This document shows, piece by piece, positions 44,393 to 52,016 of a DNA stretch of 64,000 nucleotides; position 1 is the first letter of the stretch, and every line of letters begins with the position of its first letter. A model generated the notes under the pieces. The model did not search any database and was not told the origin of the DNA. It saw nothing but the letters and a program-made list of their open reading frames with translations. The stretch spans positions 9,561,001 through 9,625,000 of the forward strand of contig JAWNZC010000322.1 in assembly GCA_035771165.1 (NCBI GenBank), written 5' to 3'. This DNA comes from Paragorgia papillata. Taxonomy: Eukaryota > Cnidaria > Anthozoa > Scleralcyonacea > Coralliidae. The translations under genes were made by a program, and so were the position numbers.

Positions 44393-44413
44393 CCATATCC
44401 TTTTTGGATATGG
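44393..44413. terminator. 3' hairpin after the 44427 gene
   Basis: Perfect 8-bp stem CCATATCC/GGATATGG with a T5 loop, 13 nt past the stop. Confidence 0.6.
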
Positions 44414-44426
44414 GTACATTTTTTGC

Positions 44427-44864
44427 CTAATCACTCATTTCGCCTGTATCTTCAATTGGGAGTCTCTCCCGTGGAGGATCCTCTACCCTTTTCAAAAATT
44501 TTATTTGAAACTGGGGGAACCTCTCTTTTTTCTTGTTAGCGAACACCTGGTTGATCTCTACTTTCAGATCAACATGGCACAGTCCTTCGCTGAGATCTTT
44601 CTTGTTTTTTCTGCTTAGATCCTCTTCGTTAATCTTAAAAGATATTAAATTTTCAAAATCTCCAAAAAATGGAGTGTCTTTGGTTGGCTTGAGTTGGCTC
44701 CAGGCTGCCAAAACATTTTCACAGTTTTCGTCGCTCAGTTGGATGGTCAGTCTGAAACCACTTTTTAGTTTTCCTTTAAATGTGTTGGGTTTTAATCCAA
44801 AGCACTTGGTTTGTTTAAATTTTAAGGTAATTGGTTGTTCCAATTTTTCAAATAATCCGTTCAT
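44427..44864 (-). CDS. Unknown soluble protein with acidic tail
   Basis: 145 residues. Mixed beta-rich sequence (LKFKQTK, GFRLTIQLSD, VDLKVEINQVF, QFQIKFLK) and an acidic C-terminus ending EDTGEMSD. Beta-strands with an acidic tail recall single-stranded-DNA-binding proteins, and a protein-primed replicon needs one, but no OB-fold signature is certain. ATG preceded by AATAAAATAGAGAGAAGT-type sequence, with AATAAAA about 10 nt upstream. Confidence 0.55.
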   Translation of the reverse strand: MNGLFEKLEQPITLKFKQTKCFGLKPNTFKGKLKSGFRLTIQLSDENCENVLAAWSQLKPTKDTPFFGDFENLISFKINEEDLSRKNKKDLSEGLCHVDLKVEINQVFANKKKERFPQFQIKFLKRVEDPPRERLPIEDTGEMSD

Positions 44865-44914
44865 ACTTCTCTCTATTTTATTATCACCATTTTAAAAATT
44901 AAAATTCAATTTAA

Positions 44915-44947
44915 GTTAAAAAAACTTTTTTTTAAAAAAAGCTGAAC
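44915..44947. terminator. Possible weak AT hairpin after the 44948 gene
   Basis: TTTTTTTT/AAAAAAA runs can pair just past the stop at 44948. Weaker than the other hairpins and low-complexity. Confidence 0.3.
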
Positions 44948-45172
44948 TTACTTTGGATCCAAATTTTTGGGTAAGTATCCTTTTTCTTGCGCCATTTTTA
45001 CTGAAAATAATCCAACAGAGACAGCTACTCCAAGTTTGGCTGTTTCTTTAAGACTGGCTGGTGCTGCTAGAGATTGGCCTAATACCTTTTTGAAAACCAT
45101 GCTTGTTCCAACAGCTGCAAGTGTAATTAATGCTGCCTGATACAAGTCATTTAAAACTTCGTTCTTATTCAT
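44948..45172 (-). CDS. Small two-segment membrane protein
   Basis: 74 residues with two hydrophobic segments: YQAALITLAAVGTSMVF (about 11-28) and TAKLGVAVSVGLFSV (about 44-58). C-terminus LPKNLDPK. Similar tiny membrane proteins sit next to capsid genes in other invertebrate Polintons, as I recall. Start follows CTTAATAAATG. Confidence 0.6.
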   Translation of the reverse strand: MNKNEVLNDLYQAALITLAAVGTSMVFKKVLGQSLAAPASLKETAKLGVAVSVGLFSVKMAQEKGYLPKNLDPK

Positions 45173-45195
45173 TTATTAAGGGTAAAATTTTTAAT

Positions 45196-45222
45196 ATTTT
45201 GTAGTTTTTAAAACTACAAAAT
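45196..45222. terminator. 3' hairpin after the 58-codon gene
   Basis: 13-bp arms ATTTTGTAGTTTT/AAAACTACAAAAT around one base, 22 nt past the stop at 45245. Confidence 0.7.
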
Positions 45223-45244
45223 GTTATTAGAGGGTACAATAATT

Positions 45245-45421
45245 TTAGAAGATTTTCAAAATTTCTACTACTTTCACATAGTTCTTTAAAGCTGCTATTA
45301 AGTCATTTAACACCACTTTTAAGTTTGTTAAATTTTGGTTTTTTTCTTTTTTTAAAGTTACTTTTAAGTTTACCATGTCATTTAACACCCCTTTAATGGT
45401 TTCTAAATTTTGGTCAATCAT
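45245..45421 (-). CDS. 58-residue coiled-coil peptide
   Basis: Short gene below usual ORF cut-offs, from the ATG at 45421 to TAA at 45245. The sequence is Leu/Val/Asn/Lys-rich with a duplicated K-(G/V)-VLND motif at about residues 10 and 35, giving a heptad-like pattern. The ATG is preceded by TATAATAAAAGAC, and the 3' hairpin at 45196 follows. It begins 25 nt after the penton gene stop. Likely a small oligomerising or virion protein; function unknown. Confidence 0.55.
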   Translation of the reverse strand: MIDQNLETIKGVLNDMVNLKVTLKKEKNQNLTNLKVVLNDLIAALKNYVKVVEILKIF

Positions 45422-45446
45422 GTCTTTTATTATAGTTTAAATTTTC

Positions 45447-46091
45447 TCATATTTCAAAATTAATTGGACATAAAAAGATTTCAAGAAGGATATTTCCAAC
45501 ATTTTCATCTGTTTTGAATTTAAGTTCGTTGTAAATTCCATTGTCCAACATGGCTACAGAATTAATGTTATCAAACTTTTCAACAGATCCCTTCAATATT
45601 TGTTTTGTTGTAATTGGGAGAACAGCAGCAGTTCTATCCCGTTTTCCATAAAATGAGGTTTTTGTTCCATCAATCATGTTGCAAGTTATGCATACAAATC
45701 TCATTCCAAGATTTATGTTGACTGTTTCTGGACTGTCTTGGCTTGCTCCTTTTTTAATTATTGCTGTTTCTGGAAATCCTAGCAAAGGGCCAAGTTTTAA
45801 CAATGAAAGATTTTCTGCTGGTATTATTTTAATTTTACAGCTGTAAGGTAACAACTCAGATTTTATTTCATTTTCCTTTAATCTTTCCATAATCATGCCA
45901 ACAGTCCAATAACCATTGTTGAAACTAACTTTTTTTGTTCCATGCATAATATATGTTGGACTTGTTATGTTGTTAAAGTTCCAAAACACTGTTGCATTTT
46001 TTACTAACATTTTAGTGTCTTCAATGATTAAAGGATCTTCAAATTTAACAGTTGTTTCCCCATTTTTAAGCAAGATTCTTAGGTTCCTCAT
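45447..46091 (-). CDS. Probable minor capsid (penton) protein
   Basis: 214 residues with a beta-rich pattern and the LGPLLGFPET motif near residue 104, typical of Polinton minor capsid proteins of the single-jelly-roll type, which form the penton vertices. The adjacent order ATPase - minor capsid, next to the major capsid gene, is the usual Polinton layout. Start overlaps the ATPase stop by 26 nt and follows ACAATAAATG. No membrane segment. Confidence 0.75.
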   Translation of the reverse strand: MRNLRILLKNGETTVKFEDPLIIEDTKMLVKNATVFWNFNNITSPTYIMHGTKKVSFNNGYWTVGMIMERLKENEIKSELLPYSCKIKIIPAENLSLLKLGPLLGFPETAIIKKGASQDSPETVNINLGMRFVCITCNMIDGTKTSFYGKRDRTAAVLPITTKQILKGSVEKFDNINSVAMLDNGIYNELKFKTDENVGNILLEIFLCPINFEI

Positions 46092-46704
46092 TTATTGTAT
46101 CCATAGAAATAATTTGGTAATGGTATGGGTAAACCAGGTTAATTTCTAGTCTTGAATATTCCCGGGATCTCAACATCTCTTTAATTTTTTTCTCTTCTTC
46201 TTTTGGTATGTCCAGGTAATCATCTAAGATAACCTGCATGTCTTTTCTGTTTGGGTTGTAAAATGTAACCAGTTTGGAAATATTTTCCCGATATGGTTTC
46301 GCAATGCTGGTCAGTTGTTGGGTAACAACTATTGTACTAATATTCATATGTCGGGCACCAAAACCAAGTTTAACTAACTCACTAGTCCTGTTTTTAACAG
46401 TTTGTCCTGAAGCACAGTCATCCAAAATAATTAACGAAGGTCTTCCTTTACAGTAGTCCACAACATATTTTAAAAAATCTTCGGACTCATCTTGGTCGCA
46501 AGGAATAACAAAAAATCTTGGGTCATTGAGGTGTTCCCATTCAAGATATGTTTTGTTCCATTCAAAAGTAGGACAAATTAAAAATATATTTTCAAATTTT
46601 TTTGGGATTTCTTCTAACATTTTTAGCAAATAGTGGGTTTTTCCACAGCTTGTCATTCCAACAATGATCATATTAAATGGTTTAATGGTGTTTGAGGGTT
46701 CCAT
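46066..46704 (-). CDS. FtsK/HerA-type genome-packaging ATPase
   Basis: 212 residues. Walker A GMTSCGKT (16-23) and Walker B LIILDD (91-96) with a downstream VVTQQ (126-130) match the A32-like packaging ATPases of Polintons and related viruses, which pump DNA into preformed capsids. Length is usual for the family. Start follows AAAATAAAAATG, 7 nt after the major capsid stop. Confidence 0.93.
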   Translation of the reverse strand: MEPSNTIKPFNMIIVGMTSCGKTHYLLKMLEEIPKKFENIFLICPTFEWNKTYLEWEHLNDPRFFVIPCDQDESEDFLKYVVDYCKGRPSLIILDDCASGQTVKNRTSELVKLGFGARHMNISTIVVTQQLTSIAKPYRENISKLVTFYNPNRKDMQVILDDYLDIPKEEEKKIKEMLRSREYSRLEINLVYPYHYQIISMDTINEEPKNLA

Positions 46705-46711
46705 TTTTATT

Positions 46712-47923
46712 TTAGTAATTTACACTCTGGAATGCTCCTCCTTGGACTTTTAGGAGTCCATCCGAAAGAATGAAAACATGGCATTTAAGGTCAGCTGATG
46801 TTGCCTTCTTTGTAATTTCCAACATGATTCCGGACTGGGTTGTTAAAAGCCTGGTACCATCTCCATACACATCGTTGTCATTGATCGAACGAAGATCTAC
46901 AACAAGCGCGAATTTCTCTTCTGTGAAAAACTCCTCAGCTTGGATGGTGGGATAATTTGTTTGTCTGAAAAGTCGTTCAGCCTCTTCAAACAACCTCCGT
47001 TTTGGAATTCCTTGGGAGTAAATACTGTTTGGAACTCCTTCAATAGTAATTTTTACATTCTCAATGTTTGGGTAAACAAACTCTTCTGATCCATCTCTGG
47101 AGGCTTTTGTAAACAACATTACAACAGCCTTCATGCTCTTTCTTGGTAAATTAATGGTTTCGTTAATTAGAGTTGTTGCTCTTGCCCATGGTGAGGTTTT
47201 CATCAGGGTTACATGTTCGAAGGAAAGGGCTCGACCCACTTGGTAGGAAGATTCTATTTCCTGAACTAGGGAAAAGTTTGTAATGGTTTCGTACTCAAGT
47301 TCAATATTTTCAAGTGAGTAACCAGCCACAGATTGACTACTTTGGGCTTTCATAATATTGGTGGCTTTTGGCAATGTAATAATATATTGTAAGTCATTTG
47401 CCATGCTGTGGGGGGCATACAATCCGTGGTCCTTTAAAATTTTACCCAACTGGATTCGTTGTTTTGTTCCATAAACAGCTGCATATGAGTCGGAAGAGGC
47501 ATCATCAGATTTTGAAATAAGTTTTCTTTGGTTTTCTGTGGCAACACCATCTTCGATCATATTGGCTCTTTCGTGTTTGTCTATCCACAAATCCTTGTAT
47601 GTTTCCAGAAGACTTTCTCCTGTGTTGTCGTAAACTTTTTCGCCTGCAAACCTGACTTCCAAGCGTTCTTGTAGTTGTTTTGCAAGGTTGTTATTAAACC
47701 AAGATTTGGTATTTTTGTTCTTAAAGTCAAACAGAAGAAACATCTTGTCAGGAACTAAGGTTGCTCCAGGTTTAAGTTTTGGAATATGTATGTAAATTAC
47801 TTCTCCTTCATTAGCCGAATTAGGGTTGAAAGTAATTACATTTCGGGCTCGTTCTCCGGTTATTGTACTTTTGTGTAAACGGTTATAACCAGGAATTAGT
47901 TCAACTTCTCTTTCGGTATTCAT
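46712..47923 (-). CDS. Probable double-jelly-roll major capsid protein
   Basis: 403 residues, no membrane segment, beta-rich. Recognition rests on length, position directly before the ATPase and minor capsid genes, and segments such as ALVV..L, LQYIITLPKATNI and LENIELEYETI that I associate with the Polinton major capsid family; no single diagnostic motif is claimed. Forms the icosahedral shell. Start follows TATAATAAATG. Preceded by the short 47945 gene with a 21-nt gap. Confidence 0.72.
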   Translation of the reverse strand: MNTEREVELIPGYNRLHKSTITGERARNVITFNPNSANEGEVIYIHIPKLKPGATLVPDKMFLLFDFKNKNTKSWFNNNLAKQLQERLEVRFAGEKVYDNTGESLLETYKDLWIDKHERANMIEDGVATENQRKLISKSDDASSDSYAAVYGTKQRIQLGKILKDHGLYAPHSMANDLQYIITLPKATNIMKAQSSQSVAGYSLENIELEYETITNFSLVQEIESSYQVGRALSFEHVTLMKTSPWARATTLINETINLPRKSMKAVVMLFTKASRDGSEEFVYPNIENVKITIEGVPNSIYSQGIPKRRLFEEAERLFRQTNYPTIQAEEFFTEEKFALVVDLRSINDNDVYGDGTRLLTTQSGIMLEITKKATSADLKCHVFILSDGLLKVQGGAFQSVNY

Positions 47924-47944
47924 TTATTATAGTAAAAATTTTGT

Positions 47945-48169
47945 TTAGTTTCTTTCTTCGTCTTCATAGTCTTCTGGCATTAGACAGTCAAAATCTGACC
48001 AAAGATGGTAACATTGGTTTTCATCATAGTTTAGATCATATTTACTATACAGTAACCAAAGTTTGTATCCTTCATAACTTCCTTTCGAAATAAGGTAAAT
48101 AAGCTTTCCTATATTAAACCAGTTTTTACTTCCAAAAACACATTCGGCTGCATAACTGTTAACGATCAT
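47945..48169 (-). CDS. Small protein resembling a PriCT-2 module
   Basis: 74 residues. The middle and end (SYEGYKLWLLYSKYDLNYDE then CYHLWSDF) resemble PriCT-2, a small helical domain found C-terminal to viral and plasmid primases. No primase domain is present, so it may work in trans or as a remnant. The C-terminus is acidic. It is the first gene of the capsid cluster. Confidence 0.5.
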   Translation of the reverse strand: MIVNSYAAECVFGSKNWFNIGKLIYLISKGSYEGYKLWLLYSKYDLNYDENQCYHLWSDFDCLMPEDYEDEERN

Positions 48170-48184
48170 ATTTTTTATTTGAAT

Positions 48185-48206
48185 TCCTATCCTGTTATGG
48201 ATAGGA
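48185..48206. terminator. 3' hairpin after the 48224 gene
   Basis: Perfect 8-bp stem TCCTATCC/GGATAGGA, 17 nt past the stop. Stem related to 37890 and 50949. Confidence 0.6.
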
Positions 48207-48223
48207 TTTCATTTTTGTTTATT

Positions 48224-48595
48224 TTAAAGATCATATTGGGAAAGGTCTTTGTAAACTGTTTTTACCTTAGGAATTTTGTCGGGTCCAGGGTCCTTGCAGT
48301 CTGGATCCTTTTTTCCCCAATTACTGTATGCAATATAGGTTAGTAGGAGTGTACAACAAGTTCCAAGTATTGTTCCAGTAAATGTTATTAAAGATGTTGG
48401 AGACATTTTTTCGGCTTCTTCTGGGATTGTTTCCAACTGTTGTTTTTTCTTTAGTTTTGCGGCCCTACTTATTGCAGCCAGTTTTTTTCCTTGGGCAACT
48501 CTTTTTGGATTTTTGGTGCGGACAGGTGGAGGGGTTTTTGTAATAGTTTGTTTTTCTTCACTTTTTTCACTTTGTTTACTTTGTTCTGCTTCCAT
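48224..48595 (-). CDS. Basic small protein with one membrane segment
   Basis: 123 residues. A charged Lys-rich N-terminal half contains NPKRVAQGKKLAAISRAAK, a motif I recall from small proteins of many Polintons. A membrane segment (SLITFTGTILGTCCTLLLTY, about 68-88) follows, then a polar tail. The basic part could bind DNA while the hydrophobic part contacts membrane. Start follows TTAAATAAATGG. Confidence 0.6.
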   Translation of the reverse strand: MEAEQSKQSEKSEEKQTITKTPPPVRTKNPKRVAQGKKLAAISRAAKLKKKQQLETIPEEAEKMSPTSLITFTGTILGTCCTLLLTYIAYSNWGKKDPDCKDPGPDKIPKVKTVYKDLSQYDL

Positions 48596-48602
48596 TTATT
48601 TA

Positions 48603-48706
48603 ACAACTAGTTTAAATTTGTTCAGCAACTAGTTTAACAACTAGTTTAAATTTGTTCAGCAACTAGTTTAAATTTGTTTAACCAGCAAAGCCAACTAGTT
48701 TAAAAA
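48603..48706 (-). repeat. Five-copy CAACTAGTTTA repeat
   Basis: CAACTAGTTTA recurs five times with AAATTTGTT spacers between genes; the last copy overlaps the stop region of the 48700 gene. AACTAGTT is self-complementary, so the block can form alternative hairpins and stands where a 3' hairpin would be expected. Confidence 0.8.
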
Positions 48707-48909
48707 ACAGTATCATATACACCTATCCGTGTTAGCATTTTTATTGGGTCTTCATTGGGGTGTAAATAATTACAAATATTTTTATGGCTTATGTTGTAGT
48801 ATATTTTTTCTATGGAGTTGTCTGTTGCTGTTTTAATAACAGCCTCAACCAAAACACATTGGTATCCAAATTTACATTTTAAAACTTTTGAAAATTCTTT
48901 GGAGTTCAT
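48700..48909 (-). CDS. Unknown 69-residue protein
   Basis: Cys-containing, soluble, with no recognised motif. It follows the collagen-like gene by 5 nt and its ATG is preceded by AAAATAAATG, as in neighbours. It ends at the repeat block 48603-48706. Confidence 0.5.
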   Translation of the reverse strand: MNSKEFSKVLKCKFGYQCVLVEAVIKTATDNSIEKIYYNISHKNICNYLHPNEDPIKMLTRIGVYDTVF

Positions 48910-48914
48910 TTATT

Positions 48915-50105
48915 TTAATTAATCTTAAGCAGGTTAATTTCAACATCCCGCACATCAAAAAACAAAAAGGTATAGTCATCTCCAACCGAACCAGAATAAC
49001 AATGTAAAGATACTTTGGTTCCCTTTATTATGGTTGCAATGGCTTCGCAAAATATATGGTGGGGTTTTGTTTCGTAATATGTTTTACCCATGGTTAGGGT
49101 TTCCAAATCCGCAAGTTTGTTTGATCTTATATTAACATCTCCATGGTAAAGATCTGTTTTAAGGTCAAAATATGCTCTATATGAAGAAGCCCACCAACCA
49201 GTTTGTTTAGATTGTTGGTCTATTTTATGCCCATCTGGTTCTAGTGTAAACCAATATTTTATTAAAAATTTTCCAGATTCTGTTGCAGTAAATGTTAGCA
49301 AAGTGCTTTTGTTATTTGTGTTATCCCAACTACCTGCTTTATAGCTTGTTTTTCCACTACCTTTTCTATACTTTACCACCTGTGTAAAATTTCCAGCTTG
49401 TCCTGTGGCTCCAGTAACTCCTCTTAAGCCTCTGATACCTCTTTGTCCAGTTGTTCCTTTTGGTCCTGGTAGTCCTTGGGGACCTGTTAAACCTTTGTCT
49501 CCTTTGTTACCAGGGTCTCCTTTGTCTCCTTTGGTTCCTTGGGATCCTTGGGGTCCTTGGGAATCTTGGGGTCCTTGGGAACCTGTGTTACCAGTGTCTC
49601 CTTTGTCTCCTTTGGATCCTTGTGGACCTGTTGCCCCAGTGTCTCCTTTGTTTCCTTTTGCTCCATCATCACCATGGTCTCCTTTGTCTCCTTTTTGGGC
49701 TGTTGCGCCTGCCATACCCTTGTCTCCTTTGTCTCCTTTGGTTCCTTTTGTTCCCATGGTTCCATGGTCTCCTTTATCTCCTTTGGGGCCACCAGATCCT
49801 GTGGAACCTGCTAAACCCCTGTCTCCCCTGTCTCCTTTAAGTCCTTGGGGTCCTCTAATACCATTATCTCCTTTGTCTCCTTTGGAACCAGCTGCTCCTG
49901 TGTTGCCAGTGTCTCCTTTGAACCCCTGTGGTCCTGCTAAACCAGCTGCTCCTGTTGCCCCAGTGTCTCCTTTGTCTCCTTTGGGTCCTTGGGGACCTGT
50001 TACCCCAGTGTCTCCTTGGGGCCCCTGTGGGCCTGTTTCTCCAGTGTCTCCATCCTTTCCATAACTTGGAAAATCTGGATCATCATATCCATAGTAATAA
50101 CTCAT
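48915..50105 (-). CDS. Collagen-like virion surface fibre
   Basis: 396 residues. Residues 16-238 are about 74 Gly-X-Y triplets with two interruptions (a missing Gly near GATAQKGD and near PQDSQG). Residues 239-396 are a beta-rich globular end like C1q/TNF-type or fibre-knob domains. N-terminus MSYYYGYDDPDFP is shared in form with the next gene upstream. A trimeric shaft with a C-terminal head fits a receptor-binding fibre. The repeats are GC-richer than the rest of the element. Confidence 0.75.
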   Translation of the reverse strand: MSYYYGYDDPDFPSYGKDGDTGETGPQGPQGDTGVTGPQGPKGDKGDTGATGAAGLAGPQGFKGDTGNTGAAGSKGDKGDNGIRGPQGLKGDRGDRGLAGSTGSGGPKGDKGDHGTMGTKGTKGDKGDKGMAGATAQKGDKGDHGDDGAKGNKGDTGATGPQGSKGDKGDTGNTGSQGPQDSQGPQGSQGTKGDKGDPGNKGDKGLTGPQGLPGPKGTTGQRGIRGLRGVTGATGQAGNFTQVVKYRKGSGKTSYKAGSWDNTNNKSTLLTFTATESGKFLIKYWFTLEPDGHKIDQQSKQTGWWASSYRAYFDLKTDLYHGDVNIRSNKLADLETLTMGKTYYETKPHHIFCEAIATIIKGTKVSLHCYSGSVGDDYTFLFFDVRDVEINLLKIN

Positions 50106-50111
50106 GTTTAT

Positions 50112-50927
50112 TTATATAAAGTTTCCATATTCTTTCATCATATCCTTATTAATTTTTACAATCTCAGCTGGAAGTAATGGTCCATGAATAATTTTAATCC
50201 CATATATTTTTCCTTTAAGCTGGTAATCATTTGAGGGGGATCCACTCATTCTTTTATTTAAAAATACAGATCCAAATGGACTACCTATATCTGCTAAATC
50301 CGATTCAAATTCTGATCCTGCCAACTTTTTACCATTTAAATATATAATTCCTCCAGTTCCCAACCAATGGCATGATATAATGTGTTTGCTAAGAATGCTG
50401 TGTGAGGCGTTCATATTTATAGTTTTTTTATTACCATCTATACCACCAATTATTAATTTGGAGTAAGAGTAGGATTTAAAGCTAATATATTTATCATAAT
50501 TACCATTATCATTCCCAATAAGATAACACCAGTCGTTAGAAACCGATGTATCTACTACCGCGCAAACAACAAAAACAGAAACATCATTAAACTGCATTTC
50601 AGTGTTACAAAAACACATGTAGTTGCCTCCCTTGTTCTCAATGTAATCTTTGCCTGGACCAGCAGCATCTGAACCAAATGTTGGGGCATGGGTTTTATCA
50701 TTTTGCCATAAAACAGATTTTCCATTTCGGGCTCGGGTTATTCTTTTTTCACCGTTAACAGTTTCAAAGGTTTTGTCAGCAGTTGTCAAGTTAACATCAA
50801 AAACAGTTTCGTAATTTCCTTCCACACCCAGATTTTTTATTTTCTTTTCAATGTCTTTAATTCTCTTTTCGGTATCGCTATGTTGTGCATTATGTCGGCG
50901 ACTACCATAACCATAGAAGTAACTCAT
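50112..50927 (-). CDS. LamG/ConA-like lectin fibre protein
   Basis: 271 residues. N-terminus MSYFYGYGSRRH is like that of the collagen-like protein. A short coiled coil (EKRIKDIEKKIKNL, about 20-35) precedes a domain (about 40-260) with the look of a laminin-G-3/concanavalin-like lectin: YICFCN-type start, INMNASHSI, GGIIYLNGKKL and a final KGKIYGIKIIHGPL strand. Probably a second receptor-binding spike. Gap to the collagen-like gene is 6 nt. Confidence 0.7.
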   Translation of the reverse strand: MSYFYGYGSRRHNAQHSDTEKRIKDIEKKIKNLGVEGNYETVFDVNLTTADKTFETVNGEKRITRARNGKSVLWQNDKTHAPTFGSDAAGPGKDYIENKGGNYMCFCNTEMQFNDVSVFVVCAVVDTSVSNDWCYLIGNDNGNYDKYISFKSYSYSKLIIGGIDGNKKTINMNASHSILSKHIISCHWLGTGGIIYLNGKKLAGSEFESDLADIGSPFGSVFLNKRMSGSPSNDYQLKGKIYGIKIIHGPLLPAEIVKINKDMMKEYGNFI

Positions 50928-50948
50928 TGTTTATTTAAAGGGTTTAAA

Positions 50949-50971
50949 TTCCTATCCAAAAAGAATAGGAA
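50949..50971. terminator. 3' hairpin after the 50982 gene
   Basis: Stem TTCCTAT/ATAGGAA with a short loop, 10 nt past the stop and 21 nt before the next start. Confidence 0.55.
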
Positions 50972-50981
50972 ATTATGTAAG

Positions 50982-51443
50982 TTATAGTTCGGAAATTGTA
51001 CCGTTTTCAGAAAGTGTTCCTGGTTCTGTTCCGTTTACCCAATCTTCAGGAAGGTGGTTCTCTATTTCATCTTCATTGTAAACAATACGTATGAACCCAT
51101 TTTCTTCATCCCATTCTAATTGGTCTTCATCCCATTCACCAAACATTTCTTCACGTGTTTGATACCAATCCTCAATTTCTCCGCGTTCGTTATAAATAGT
51201 GTATCCATTTGGATTTTCATCATCAAAGTCAGAGTCGTCATTGTAAACAATACGTATGAACCCATTTTCTTCATCCCATTCTAATTGGTCTTCATCCCAT
51301 TCACCAAACATTTCTTCACGTGTTTGATACCAATCCTCAATTTCTCCGCGTTCGTTATAAATAGTGTATCCATTTGGATTTTCATCATCAAAGTCAGAGT
51401 CGTCATCAGAGTCGTCATTGGCTCTTCTTATTTCTTCAGGCAT
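50982..51443 (-). CDS. Acidic protein with a perfect internal duplication
   Basis: 153 residues, very acidic. A 55-residue unit beginning DDSDFDDENPNG and ending GFIRIVYN is present twice in tandem, encoded by two identical 165-bp blocks (51076-51240 and 51241-51405). The identity at DNA level shows a recent duplication. Function unknown; acidic, Trp/Glu-rich sequence could mimic DNA or bind a basic partner. The leader AATAAAAGAGG before the ATG copies the inner edge of the terminal repeats. Confidence 0.7.
   Translation of the reverse strand: MPEEIRRANDDSDDDSDFDDENPNGYTIYNERGEIEDWYQTREEMFGEWDEDQLEWDEENGFIRIVYNDDSDFDDENPNGYTIYNERGEIEDWYQTREEMFGEWDEDQLEWDEENGFIRIVYNEDEIENHLPEDWVNGTEPGTLSENGTISEL
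51076..51405 (-). repeat. 165-bp tandem duplication, two identical copies
   Basis: 51076-51240 and 51241-51405 match with no visible difference. Confidence 0.95.
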
Positions 51444-51485
51444 CCTCTTTTATTTTTATTTTTTTTAAAAAACAAAATGTCGTTT

Positions 51486-52016
51486 TTACAAAAGATTTCT
51501 ATGTATGTAGCGAACTAAATCCTCGGGTTTGGTATCTTCACCATATATGTTAAACACCTCTTTAAATGCAGTTTTTACTAATTCCTCTGGTACTGCACGA
51601 TTCCCAAAAGCCCATCTTTTTTTGTATGGAATAACAACAATGTTATTTCTTAAAAGCAGTCTCCTTTTCCTAAATTTTGGAAAAATCATTCCATAGTCAA
51701 TATAATAGTATTTGTCAAGTTTTTCATGGTAAACAAGTTTGCAGGTTCCAAACAACTCAACTGTTATCAACATTTCAAACATAGATCTTAATGCATACAA
51801 AAGGGCTACTTTTTGCGGATGTTTTTCTATTGCTTTTAAAAATGTGTAAAACCTTTCAGTATGAGCTTCAAATTTTTCGCTGTCAAACTGTAGTGTTTTG
51901 TTGTAAAAAATAAGAACATCATAAAAAAAAGGCCTAAAGGTTTTAAATGATGGAATTTTGTTTACTGCAATATTTTGAATTTTGTGTACAGCTTCTACCA
52001 CCGTTTTACTAACCAT
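51486..52016 (-). CDS. Unknown protein, first gene inside right TIR
   Basis: 176 residues; soluble, helical N-terminus and a basic beta-rich middle (PKFRKRRLLLRNNIVVIPYKKR). No family recognised. Its ATG is the last codon in the right terminal repeat, preceded by AATAAAAGAGG as at the left end, so both outermost genes have one shared promoter. It lies 42 nt from the duplicated acidic gene. Confidence 0.55.
   Translation of the reverse strand: MVSKTVVEAVHKIQNIAVNKIPSFKTFRPFFYDVLIFYNKTLQFDSEKFEAHTERFYTFLKAIEKHPQKVALLYALRSMFEMLITVELFGTCKLVYHEKLDKYYYIDYGMIFPKFRKRRLLLRNNIVVIPYKKRWAFGNRAVPEELVKTAFKEVFNIYGEDTKPEDLVRYIHRNLL

Noticed and set aside
44915..44947. Strong terminator after the 44948 gene
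   Set aside because: The pairing is only T/A runs, so it was kept as a weak call and not counted among the nine hairpins.
49405..50064. 219-codon Pro/Leu/Ser-rich plus-strand frame
   Set aside because: Antisense of the collagen-like gene; the triplet repeat keeps the opposite strand open.
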